From Betaproteobacteria bacterium (GTDB taxonomy: Bacteria > Pseudomonadota > Gammaproteobacteria > Burkholderiales > Burkholderiaceae_C): a stretch of 14,499 nucleotides of DNA. The notes below the pieces were generated by a model that saw nothing but the letters and a program-made list of their open reading frames with translations, had not been told where the DNA came from and did not search any database. The translations under genes and the position numbers were made by a program. The first letter of the stretch is position 1. Every line of letters starts with the position of its first letter. Location: assembly GCA_025354965.1 (NCBI GenBank), contig JANXLW010000478.1, positions 1 through 14,499 on the forward strand. The letters run 5' to 3'. Shown in pieces: positions 1 to 7,307 of the stretch.

Positions 1-164
1 CCAAGGTCTTTCGTCAGCTCGCGACTGGATGGCAGGCGCTCGCCGGCCGACAGTTTGCCGTCCAGCATGGCACGGCGCAGCGCCTCGTACAGCTGGCGGT
101 GCAGCGGCAGTTTGTCGTGCTGGTTTAAGCGGGCTATTTCGGTCAGCAATAATTCCGAGAGCAT
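1..164 (-). CDS. MocR-type GntR-family transcriptional regulator, N-terminal part (3' end outside window)
   Basis: The reverse strand encodes 54 residues from an ATG at 164-162 and runs off the left edge. The protein starts MLSELLLTEI and contains LPLHRQLYEALRRAM followed by LSAGERLPSSRELTKDLG. This is the start of a GntR winged helix-turn-helix; the 'LPLHRQLYEALR' lead-in is typical of the MocR/PdxR/GabR subfamily, in which the DNA-binding domain is fused to a PLP-binding aminotransferase-like domain. That second domain would lie outside the window and is not seen. No in-frame ATG occurs upstream as far as I read, and no good Shine-Dalgarno precedes the ATG, so translation may be weak or leaderless. 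It is divergent from a putrescine/GABA catabolic cluster, and MocR proteins such as GabR sense GABA plus PLP, so it is the likely local regulator (inference). Confidence 0.8.
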   Translation of the reverse strand, partial: MLSELLLTEIARLNQHDKLPLHRQLYEALRRAMLDGKLSAGERLPSSRELTKDL

Positions 165-300
165 GAAGTGGCACCATGTACTTGGTTTAACTGGCTCCCA
201 TTGTGAACCAATTGCGAGGGCACAATGCCCTGAAGAATACGGAAGACAACAGGCTCGTCATGTTCCGAGAATGACATGCATCTGTGCTCCAAGGTGACAA
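165..300. promoter_or_regulatory. Divergent control region between the MocR regulator and puuD, with several inverted repeats
   Basis: This 136-bp gap must hold the promoters for the leftward regulator and the rightward catabolic cluster. Repeats visible by eye are CATTGTG (199-205) with CACAATG (221-227), a perfect 7-bp inverted repeat whose arm centres are 22 bp apart; TTGGTT (182-187) with AACCAA (206-211); AGGGC (217-221) with GCCCT (227-231); and GTCAT (257-261) with ATGAC (271-275). A loose direct repeat, TGGCACCATGT (169-179) and TGGCTCCCATTGT (192-204), is offset by 23 bp, which is of interest because MocR proteins often bind direct repeats. I could not place a convincing sigma-70 -35/-10 pair for either direction. 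The regulatory role is inferred from position and symmetry. Confidence 0.5.
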
Positions 301-1134
301 ATGTTTCAAAACAATGCTGGTAAGGCCAATAACGTCCTACGTCGTCCTGTCGTTCTCATGTCCATGGGCTCTCAACAACGCAAAGGCCATGACTATCAGG
401 TGATGACGGTCAAATACATCCGCCCGCTGGTCGAGCATGCGGGCTGTGTTCCATTGCTGGCACCCACTTGCTTCGGTGTTGACAACCTCAAGCAATACCT
501 GGCCATGGTCGAAGGCGTCTACCTGACCGGCGCGGGTACCAATGTTGACCCTGCTCTTTACGGACAAGACAATTTGACCCCCGATAAAGATCTGGATCAG
601 GGCCGCGACCAGTTTGATCAACCGCTCATACAAGCTGCTTTGGAAATGGGTTTGCCTTTCTTCGGTATTTGCCGCGGTATGCAGGAACTCAACGTGGCGC
701 TTGGTGGTGAGATGCATCAGAAGCTGTATGAGATCCCGGGGTTGCTCGACCATCGCGAGGACTACACGGCATCGGTGCCTGATCAGTACGCCGATGTCCA
801 CACGGTGAATCTCGTCCCCGACACCTGGTTTGCTGAACTTATGCAGCAAGCTGAAATCCCAGTCAACTCACTGCATGGCCAGGGTATCAAGACGCTGGGC
901 AAGGATCTTGCGGCGCTGGCTTACGCGCCAGATGGGCTGATAGAAGCCGTCCATCTGCCCAATCTGGCACAGTTCACCCTGGGGGTGCAATGGCACCCGG
1001 AATGGCAGGCCGCCCGGAACCCTTTCTCTGTGCGTATGTTTCAAGCCTTCGGTCAGGCTTGTCATGCGCGACAAATGGGCTGCCGGTCTGATTCTGAATG
1101 CGCACCACAGCCAGGAGTAATTTATGAACGATAA
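301..1134 (+). CDS. puuD: Gamma-glutamyl-gamma-aminobutyrate hydrolase (PuuD/SpuA-like, class I glutamine amidotransferase fold)
   Basis: The 277-residue cytosolic enzyme is of the peptidase C26 family. It is predicted to cleave gamma-glutamyl-GABA to glutamate and GABA, the last deglutamylation step of the Puu pathway. The nucleophile elbow FFGICRGMQELN places the catalytic Cys at 124. QWHPEW near the C-terminus supplies His232 and Glu234, completing the triad, and NSLHGQGI at 189-196 is the conserved family segment. The early GAGTNVDPALYG (78-88) is also typical of PuuD. Length is slightly above the E. coli enzyme (about 254), mainly from short extensions at both ends. The ATG at 301 follows AAGGTG at 291-296. 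It is the first gene of the cluster and its end overlaps the next gene by 11 nt. The position corresponds to spuA of the Pseudomonas spu operon. A related amidotransferase-like hydrolase of other gamma-glutamyl amides is possible. Confidence 0.88.
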   Translation: MFQNNAGKANNVLRRPVVLMSMGSQQRKGHDYQVMTVKYIRPLVEHAGCVPLLAPTCFGVDNLKQYLAMVEGVYLTGAGTNVDPALYGQDNLTPDKDLDQGRDQFDQPLIQAALEMGLPFFGICRGMQELNVALGGEMHQKLYEIPGLLDHREDYTASVPDQYADVHTVNLVPDTWFAELMQQAEIPVNSLHGQGIKTLGKDLAALAYAPDGLIEAVHLPNLAQFTLGVQWHPEWQAARNPFSVRMFQAFGQACHARQMGCRSDSECAPQPGVIYER

Positions 1135-2491
1135 GAAAACGATGAGTTTCAACGAGCTTGAGCAATGGCTCAATGAGCGCAGGGTCACCGAAGTGGAATG
1201 TCTGGTGCCCGACTTGACAGGCGTTGCGCGGGGCAAGATTTTGCCGCGTGCCAAGTTCACGGAAGACCGCGGCATGCGTCTGCCGCAGGCCATCGTCGCC
1301 ATGGGCGTTACCGGGGAGTTTCCTGAAAGTGGTCCCTACTACGATGTGATTGATCCTACCGACAAGGACATGCAGTTGCGCCCCGACCCATCAACGGTGC
1401 GCATCGTTCCTTGGGCCACCGACCCGACGGCGCAGGTGATTCACGATTGTTTTGACCACCAGGGCAACCTGGTTCCGTTCGCTCCCCGCACTGTGCTGCG
1501 CCGGGTTTGTGATCTGTTTGCCGCGGAAGGACTGCAACCGATCGTTGCACCGGAACTGGAGTTTTACCTGACGGCGCGCAATACGGATCCCAACACTTTG
1601 TTGCGGCCTCCAGTCGGTCGAAGTGGGCGCGCTGAAACTTCGCGCCAAGCCTACAGCATTGACGCCGTAAACGAGTTTGATCCGCTGTTTGAAGAGATTT
1701 ACGACTACTGCGACAAGATGGAACTCAATGTTGACACCTTGATTCACGAGGTCGGCGCCGGTCAGATGGAAATAAATTTTTTCCATGCGGAGCCATTGGG
1801 CCTGGCCGACGAAGTGTTTTTTTTCAAGCGCACGGTTCGCGAGGCAGCGCTGCGGCACGATATGTACGCCACTTTCATGGCCAAGCCAATTGCCGGCGAG
1901 CCCGGAAGTGCGATGCATGTGCACCAGAGTTTGCTGGATGTGACGACCGGCAAAAATGTTTTCAGCAATGAAGACGGAACGCCGTCCGAGACCTTCATGC
2001 ATTACATCGGTGGCTTGCAGCGCTACATCCCGGCCGCCATGGTTTTGGTGGCACCCTACGTCAACAGCTACCGCCGTTTGTCCCGCAACACTGCCGCGCC
2101 CATCAATATTGAATGGGGCTATGACAACCGAACCGTTGGCATCCGTTCACCCATTTCGTCAGCCGAAGCGCGTCGTGTGGAAAACCGCGTGATCGGTGCC
2201 GACGCCAATCCCTATGTCGCGATGGCAATGACACTGGCGTGTGGCTACCTCGGGATCAAGAACAAGATCAAGCCCAAGGCGGAGATGAAGGGTGATGCCT
2301 ATCTGGCGCCGTATTCATTGCCCCGCAGTTTGGGTGAAGCGCTGGACTGGTTGCGCCGGGAGTCCGATTTGCATGATGTTCTCGGCAAGGAATTTATCAC
2401 CGTGTACTCCGAAATCAAGGAGCTGGAGTTCGACGAGTTCATGAAGGTAATTTCACCTTGGGAGCGGGAGCATCTCCTGCTGCACGTTTGA
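1124..2491 (+). CDS. puuA: Gamma-glutamylputrescine synthetase (PuuA/SpuB-like, glutamine synthetase family)
   Basis: The 455-residue ATP-dependent ligase belongs to the glutamine synthetase superfamily. It is predicted to join the gamma-carboxyl of glutamate to putrescine, giving gamma-glutamylputrescine. The N-terminal beta-grasp region contains DLTGVARGKILPR (30-42). The catalytic domain shows the metal/substrate glutamates in APELEF (Glu144, Glu146), HEVGAGQMEIN (Glu209, Glu216), KPIAGEPGSAMHVHQS (His265), NSYRRL (Arg317-318) and VGIRSP (Arg341). The adenylylation-loop Tyr of bacterial GlnA is not evident. That, and the absence of other nitrogen-assimilation genes nearby, argues against housekeeping GlnA. 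AGGAG lies just upstream of the ATG, which is inside the last codons of puuD; this 11-nt overlap suggests translational coupling. The exact amine (putrescine, cadaverine, spermidine) cannot be read from sequence. Confidence 0.87.
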   Translation: MNDKKTMSFNELEQWLNERRVTEVECLVPDLTGVARGKILPRAKFTEDRGMRLPQAIVAMGVTGEFPESGPYYDVIDPTDKDMQLRPDPSTVRIVPWATDPTAQVIHDCFDHQGNLVPFAPRTVLRRVCDLFAAEGLQPIVAPELEFYLTARNTDPNTLLRPPVGRSGRAETSRQAYSIDAVNEFDPLFEEIYDYCDKMELNVDTLIHEVGAGQMEINFFHAEPLGLADEVFFFKRTVREAALRHDMYATFMAKPIAGEPGSAMHVHQSLLDVTTGKNVFSNEDGTPSETFMHYIGGLQRYIPAAMVLVAPYVNSYRRLSRNTAAPINIEWGYDNRTVGIRSPISSAEARRVENRVIGADANPYVAMAMTLACGYLGIKNKIKPKAEMKGDAYLAPYSLPRSLGEALDWLRRESDLHDVLGKEFITVYSEIKELEFDEFMKVISPWEREHLLLHV

Positions 2492-2521
2492 CCTCTCTTT
2501 TTCGCATACAAAGGAAAATTG

Positions 2522-3919
2522 ATGAATACCGTTGTCGACACAGCACTGATCCAGGCACTGGACAGTGCACATTTTTTGCACCCTTTTACGGATTTCAAGG
2601 ACTTGGCTACGCGCGGCGCTCGCGTGATTACCAAAGCTGAAGGCATCTACGTGTGGGATTCCGAAGGCGACAAGATGCTCGATGCGATGAGCGGCTTGTG
2701 GTGTGTCAACGTCGGGTACGGGCGCAAGGAATTGGCCGATGCAGCTCATCACCAGATGATGACGCTGCCCTACTACAACAGTTTTTTTCAGACGACCAAT
2801 GTGCCGGCCGTGCGGCTTGCGGCCAAGCTGGCCGAGCTCGCACCAAAAGTGGGCGAACGCAGCTTCCAGCATGTGTTTTACTCCTGCAGCGGCAGTGAAA
2901 GCAATGACTCCAACGTTCGCATGGTGCGGCGTTACTGGGACTTGCTGGGCCAACCGCAACGCAAGGTCATCATCGGTCGGCTGAATGCCTACCATGGCAG
3001 CACCATGGCCGGTGCGTCACTGGGCGGTATGAGTGGCATGCATGCTCAGGGTGATTTGCCTATTCCCAATATCACCCATATTGGGCAGCCCTACTTTTTT
3101 GAAAATGGCCTGCCCGGTGAAAATGCAGTCGATTTTGGGTTGCGTGCCGCCGGCTGGCTGGAAACCAAAATTCTTGAAATTGGTGCGGACAAGGTTGCGG
3201 CCTTTATTGCTGAGCCGATTCAGGGCGCTGGTGGGGTGATCATTCCGCCGCCAAGTTACTGGCCCGAGATTCAGCGGATCGTCGACAAATATGGAATTTT
3301 GCTGATCAGTGACGAGGTGATCTGCGCGTTTGGCCGGCTCGGTACCTGGTTTGGCTATGAGAAGTTTGGCTACAAACCGGATTTAGTGACCTTCGCCAAG
3401 GCTGTCACCAGTGGCTATGTCCCCTTGGGCGGCGTGATGGTGGGGGACCGGGTTGCCAAAGTTTTGATTGAAAAAGGCGGCGAGTTCAACCATGGCTACA
3501 CCTATAGCGGACACCCGGTGGCTTGTGCAGTTGCATTGGCCAATATTGAAATCATGGAGCGTGAACAACTGCCACAACGCGTGCGGGATGATATCGGTCC
3601 CTATCTTGCCAAGCGCTTTGTCGAGATCGGCGCACACCCGCTTGTCGGGGCGGCTGAGACCTGCGGCTTTATGGCGGGTCTGGTGCTGGTCAAAGACAAG
3701 CAGGGTATGGAGCGCTTTGCCGAAAGCCTTTCGGTGGGCATGATTTGCCGGGGTCACTGCTTCAAAAATGGATTGATCATGCGTGCCGTTGGCGATCGCA
3801 TGATTATTGCGCCGCCGCTCACCATGACGCATGCCCAAATTGACGAAATGATTGCGTTGATTCTTCACTGCCTTGACTTAACATTTAAGGAGATCAAGAA
3901 AAATGGCTGGTTGGCATAG
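2522..3919 (+). CDS. spuC: Putrescine-pyruvate aminotransferase (SpuC-like, class III PLP aminotransferase)
   Basis: The 465-residue fold-type I, class III aminotransferase is predicted to transfer the terminal amino group of putrescine (or another diamine) to pyruvate, giving 4-aminobutyraldehyde and alanine. Seen in the sequence are YSCSGSESNDSN (120-131) for PLP phosphate binding, NAYHGST (155-161), LLISDEVICAFGR with Asp264 contacting the pyridine nitrogen, and LVTFAKAVTSGY with the Schiff-base Lys293. The start is set at ATG 2522, six bases after AAGGA (2511-2515); the TTG directly before it (2519) is too close. The gene follows puuA by 30 nt and occupies the same place as spuC in the Pseudomonas spu operon. 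Most relatives have Ala rather than Ser in the GSEAND motif (here GSESND), a mild variation. An omega-amino-acid:pyruvate transaminase is the nearest alternative. Confidence 0.87.
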   Translation: MNTVVDTALIQALDSAHFLHPFTDFKDLATRGARVITKAEGIYVWDSEGDKMLDAMSGLWCVNVGYGRKELADAAHHQMMTLPYYNSFFQTTNVPAVRLAAKLAELAPKVGERSFQHVFYSCSGSESNDSNVRMVRRYWDLLGQPQRKVIIGRLNAYHGSTMAGASLGGMSGMHAQGDLPIPNITHIGQPYFFENGLPGENAVDFGLRAAGWLETKILEIGADKVAAFIAEPIQGAGGVIIPPPSYWPEIQRIVDKYGILLISDEVICAFGRLGTWFGYEKFGYKPDLVTFAKAVTSGYVPLGGVMVGDRVAKVLIEKGGEFNHGYTYSGHPVACAVALANIEIMEREQLPQRVRDDIGPYLAKRFVEIGAHPLVGAAETCGFMAGLVLVKDKQGMERFAESLSVGMICRGHCFKNGLIMRAVGDRMIIAPPLTMTHAQIDEMIALILHCLDLTFKEIKKNGWLA

Positions 3920-4003
3920 GGATTGCGTGGATAGAAGTCACTTGTGAAGAGGTTTACCATTAAATTTTTTAATATGTTCGATCGATCAATTCAGGAGAAT
4001 GAA

Positions 4004-5134
4004 GTGGGTAATACATTTGGAAAAACGTTGGTAGGCAGGATGCTTGCGGGACTTGCACTGGCCGGTTCGCTGACCTTTGCTGCCTCGTCTGCGCTTGCGC
4101 AGGAGGAGAAAGTTCTCAATATCTACAACTGGTCGGACTACATCGGCGACGACACCATTGCGAATTTCCAGAAAGAAACCGGCATCAAGGTGCGTTACGA
4201 TACCTTTGACAGCAACGAGACTCTGCATGCCAAGCTGGTCGCAGGCAAGACCGGCTACGACATCGTGGTTCCCTCGTCGAACTGGGCCAAGATCCAGATC
4301 GATGGTGGCCTGTTTACCAAGCTCGACAAGAGCAAGATCACGACTTACGGCAACCTCGATCCCTTTGTGATGAAACAGTTGGTCGGCATGGACGCTGGCA
4401 ACCAACACATCGTCCCTTGGATGTGGGGGATTACCACCGTCGGCGTCAACGTTGACAAATTAAAGGCGGCACTGGGTGGCCTGCCCATGCCGGACAATGC
4501 CTGGGACCTGATCTTCAATCCTGAATATGCAGCCAAGGCAAAGTCCTGCGGCATTTCAGTGCTGGATTCTGGCGATGAGGTTTTTCCGGCTGCGCTGCGC
4601 TATCTGGGCAAGCCGCCGTATAGCAAGAACCCGGCGGACTACCAGGCGGCGGGAAAGCTCCTGGAGAAGATCCGGCCTAACATCGGTCTTTTTTCGTCCT
4701 CCGGTTACATCAACGATTTGGCTGGCGGCTCGCTGTGTTTGGTGCTCGGGTGGAACGGTGACATCAGTATCGCTGCGGCGCGGGCAAAAGAAGCCAAGAA
4801 CGGAAACAACATCCAGGTGTTGCTACCCAAGACGGGTGCGGTACTGTTTTTTGACACCATGGCAATCCCGGTCGACGCCCAGCACGTCGAGAATGCCTAC
4901 AAGTTCATCAGCTACATCTATCGTCCCGAGGTCAATGCAGAGATCGTGAACAAAGTACTCTATGCCAACCCGGTGCCGGACTCGGCAAAGTTCATCAATC
5001 CGGAGGCACGAGGCAACAAGACGGTATTCATGAGCCCGGACGATCTGGCTCGGATGGTGCCGCCGGAAGCAGTGAGCAGTGATATTCGCCGCCTTCGCAC
5101 CCGTCTGTACACGACCTTCAAGACCGGTTTGTAA
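4004..5134 (+). CDS. potF: Periplasmic putrescine-binding protein of a polyamine ABC transporter (PotF/SpuD-like)
   Basis: The 376-residue solute-binding protein has a clear signal peptide: charged start MGNTFGKTLVGR, hydrophobic stretch, then SSALA before QEEKV, giving probable signal peptidase I cleavage after residue 32. The mature protein begins with NIYNWSDYIGDDTIANF. Residues matching the PotF ligand pocket are visible: Trp43-Ser44-Asp45-Tyr46, Trp250 and Asp253 in LGWNGDIS, and Phe283/Asp284 in LFFDTMAIP. The start is GTG 4004, six bases after AGGAG (3993-3997). The longer frame from GTG 3944 would add 20 residues ahead of the signal peptide and has no ribosome site. The 84-bp gap after spuC holds an AT-rich stretch (about 3959-3975) but no promoter I could define. 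A strong hairpin follows the gene. Putrescine is the most likely ligand; spermidine cannot be excluded. Confidence 0.92.
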   Translation: MGNTFGKTLVGRMLAGLALAGSLTFAASSALAQEEKVLNIYNWSDYIGDDTIANFQKETGIKVRYDTFDSNETLHAKLVAGKTGYDIVVPSSNWAKIQIDGGLFTKLDKSKITTYGNLDPFVMKQLVGMDAGNQHIVPWMWGITTVGVNVDKLKAALGGLPMPDNAWDLIFNPEYAAKAKSCGISVLDSGDEVFPAALRYLGKPPYSKNPADYQAAGKLLEKIRPNIGLFSSSGYINDLAGGSLCLVLGWNGDISIAAARAKEAKNGNNIQVLLPKTGAVLFFDTMAIPVDAQHVENAYKFISYIYRPEVNAEIVNKVLYANPVPDSAKFINPEARGNKTVFMSPDDLARMVPPEAVSSDIRRLRTRLYTTFKTGL

Positions 5135-5149
5135 GCACGGGTTGTCGTT

Positions 5150-5177
5150 GCATGGCGGCTGATCGCTGCCGCCGTGC
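5150..5177 (+). other. Intercistronic stem-loop between potF and potG
   Basis: GCATGGCGGC (5150-5159) pairs with GCCGCCGTGC (5168-5177) over 10 bp with one G-T wobble, around an 8-nt loop. No T-run follows, so it is not a classical terminator. GCACGG (5135-5140) can pair alternatively with CCGTGC (5172-5177). Hairpins just after binding-protein genes of ABC operons are known to protect the upstream mRNA segment from 3' decay and raise binding-protein yield relative to the membrane subunits. That role is inferred here. Confidence 0.6.
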
Positions 5178-5216
5178 CCGTAGGCCAATAAAACATACAA
5201 GAGGGGTAGGTTGCGC

Positions 5217-6365
5217 ATGCAGCAAAATCAGCAGAACTCGGCTAGCCAGACCGGCGATGCGGGTTTCGTCCGCATTGACCGTCTGACCAAACGCTTCGAT
5301 GATGTCGCTGCGGTCGACGACGTTTCCATTGATATCAAGAAGGGCGAGATCTTTGCGTTGCTCGGCTCGTCGGGCTGTGGCAAGTCCACGTTGCTGCGCA
5401 TGCTCGCCGGCTTCGAAACGCCGACGGTAGGCAATGTTTATCTCGACGGTGCGGTCATTTCCAATATGCCGCCCTACGAGCGTCCGATCAACATGATGTT
5501 CCAGTCTTATGCACTGTTTCCCCATCTTACGGTGTGGGAGAACATTGCTTTTGGGCTGGAGCGCGACCGCATGGCCAAGGACAAAATCGCCGAGCGCGTT
5601 GAGGCGATGCTTAACATCGTGCAGCTGAAGCCTTATGCGAAGCGCAAGCCGCACCAACTGTCCGGTGGGCAACAGCAGCGGGTGGCGCTGGCACGCTGTC
5701 TGGCCAAGAGTCCCAAGCTGCTGTTGCTGGACGAACCGCTGGGCGCACTGGACCGCAAGTTGCGTGAGCAGACGCAGTTCGAACTGGTCAATATCATCAA
5801 GAAGGTGGGTGTTACCTGCGTCATGGTGACACACGACCAGGAAGAGGCCATGATCATGGCTGACCGTATCGCCGTTATGCAGGAAGGCCGCTTCTTGCAG
5901 GTTGGGCGTCCGGGCGAAATTTACGAAACACCAAATTGTCTGTTTGTGGCTGGCTTTATCGGCGACGTGAACCTGTTCAAGGGCACGGTCGAAGTTGATC
6001 AACCCGACCACGTGGTTATTCGCACGCCGGAGTGCCGTCATTTCGTCAGTCACGGCATCACCGGCACCCTGAACATGCAGGTGAGCATTGCTCTGCGCCC
6101 GGAAAAGATCTGTCTGCAAGAGCAGGAGCCGACCATTGAACAGCGTGAGTCGGCGGCAGAGCATGGTCACAATTGCGCTGGTGGCACCATTGACGGTGTT
6201 GCCTACTTTGGCAAGTTCACCCTGTTCCACGTCAGACTGGACAGCGGCATGGTCCTCAAGGCGTCTCGGGAGAACGCGGCGCGTCACGAAGACAAGCAGC
6301 TCGTGCGAGGCCAGCGTGTGTACGCTTGGTGGGACGGCAGCGATGTTGTTGTACTGACAAGCTAG
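5217..6365 (+). CDS. potG: Polyamine ABC transporter ATP-binding protein (PotG/PotA/SpuF-like)
   Basis: The 382-residue cytoplasmic ATPase energises polyamine import with PotH and PotI. All nucleotide-binding elements are present: Walker A GSSGCGKST (50-58), Q-loop Gln96 in MMFQSYALFP, ABC signature LSGGQ (148-152), Walker B LLLLDE ending at catalytic Glu173, the D-loop GALD, and switch His206 in VTHDQEEA. The C-terminal 130 or so residues form the TOBE-type regulatory domain seen in spermidine/putrescine ATPases, including VSIALRPEKI. I chose ATG 5217; GAGGGG at 5201-5206 is rather far from it, and a TTG at 5211 is an alternative start adding two residues. The gene lies 82 nt after potF, across the hairpin, and 15 nt before potH. 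Confidence 0.93.
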   Translation: MQQNQQNSASQTGDAGFVRIDRLTKRFDDVAAVDDVSIDIKKGEIFALLGSSGCGKSTLLRMLAGFETPTVGNVYLDGAVISNMPPYERPINMMFQSYALFPHLTVWENIAFGLERDRMAKDKIAERVEAMLNIVQLKPYAKRKPHQLSGGQQQRVALARCLAKSPKLLLLDEPLGALDRKLREQTQFELVNIIKKVGVTCVMVTHDQEEAMIMADRIAVMQEGRFLQVGRPGEIYETPNCLFVAGFIGDVNLFKGTVEVDQPDHVVIRTPECRHFVSHGITGTLNMQVSIALRPEKICLQEQEPTIEQRESAAEHGHNCAGGTIDGVAYFGKFTLFHVRLDSGMVLKASRENAARHEDKQLVRGQRVYAWWDGSDVVVLTS

Positions 6366-6380
6366 TGCGTGGGAGAAACC

Positions 6381-7304
6381 ATGAACATCCGGAAAAGTCT
6401 CAAGGGCACTGCGCACAATCTGAGCCAGAGCTGGGGCCGGCGCACCGTTATCGGTATTCCCTATCTGTTTCTGATCCTTCTGTTCACCGTGCCCTTCCTG
6501 GTGGTGCTCAAGATCAGCGTATCCGAGACCGATGGCATCCGTTTCCAGGATCTGACGAGTTATGCCGACGGTGTGATCCAGCTGAAAATCAAGCTGTCGA
6601 ACTACATCTTCCTCAGCACCGATTCGCTGTACGTCCAGACTTACTGGTCGTCGATCAAGTTTGCGAGTCTCAACACCGTCATTTGCCTTCTGATTGGCTA
6701 CCCCTTCGCCTACTTCATGGCGCGCTCGCCGGCAAACATAAGGCCGGCTTTGCTGATGTTGGTGTCGCTGCCATTCTGGACTTCTTATTTGTTGCGCGTC
6801 TATGCCTGGAAAGGTCTACTCGACGACCACGGCGTATTCAACAACATGATGATCGGGCTGCACTTGATCGACCAACCGATCAGAATGATGCACACCGGTT
6901 TCTCGATGACCATCGGCATGGTCTATGCATACCTGCCTTTCATGATCCTGCCGCTTTATGCCAACCTGGTGAAGATGGATCTGCGCCTGATCGAGGCCGC
7001 CAAGGATCTGGGGGCCACCCCGTGGCTGACCTTCTGGCTGGTGACGGTGCCTTTGTCCAAAAACGGCATCATCGCTGGCGCCATGCTGGTTTTCATTCCG
7101 AGCATGGGGGAGTACGTGATTCCCGAGCTCTTAGGCGGTCCCAGCACACTGATGATTGGACGCGTGCTGTGGGATGAGTTCTTCAGCAACAACGACTGGG
7201 CGATGGCTTCGGCGGTCGCGGTGACCATGGTGGGTCTGATCCTTATTCCGCTGGCCATCTTCAACAAATATCAGGCCGATTCCGGCGGCGTGCGGGAGAT
7301 ATGA
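6381..7304 (+). CDS. potH: Polyamine ABC transporter permease (PotH/PotB/SpuG-like)
   Basis: The 307-residue inner-membrane permease has six predicted membrane segments at about 22-45, 92-114, 120-142, 173-196, 228-247 and 274-295. The EAA loop that docks on the ATPase is visible as EAAKDLGATPWLTFW (205-219). IPSMGEYVIPELLGGP (239-254) is typical of PotB/PotH. The long periplasmic loop after the first helix (about 46-90) is also a family trait. ATG 6381 follows GGGAG (6371-6375) by five bases. A GTG at 6369 would add four residues but has no ribosome site. The gene precedes potI by 3 nt, so the two permeases are probably translated together and form a heterodimer. Confidence 0.93.
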   Translation: MNIRKSLKGTAHNLSQSWGRRTVIGIPYLFLILLFTVPFLVVLKISVSETDGIRFQDLTSYADGVIQLKIKLSNYIFLSTDSLYVQTYWSSIKFASLNTVICLLIGYPFAYFMARSPANIRPALLMLVSLPFWTSYLLRVYAWKGLLDDHGVFNNMMIGLHLIDQPIRMMHTGFSMTIGMVYAYLPFMILPLYANLVKMDLRLIEAAKDLGATPWLTFWLVTVPLSKNGIIAGAMLVFIPSMGEYVIPELLGGPSTLMIGRVLWDEFFSNNDWAMASAVAVTMVGLILIPLAIFNKYQADSGGVREI

Positions 7305-7307
7305 GCC

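Noticed and set aside
55..297. Plus-strand open frame across the MocR gene and the divergent region
   Set aside because: It runs opposite the regulator's winged-helix coding sequence and through the repeats, with no family resemblance.
3944..4003. Upstream GTG start for potF
   Set aside because: It would place 20 residues before a complete signal peptide and has no ribosome site, whereas GTG 4004 has AGGAG six bases upstream.
5118..6416. Long antisense open frame (about 432 codons) opposite potG
   Set aside because: It mirrors a clear ABC ATPase gene, has no recognisable domain and no plausible ribosome site; it follows from the high GC codon pattern.
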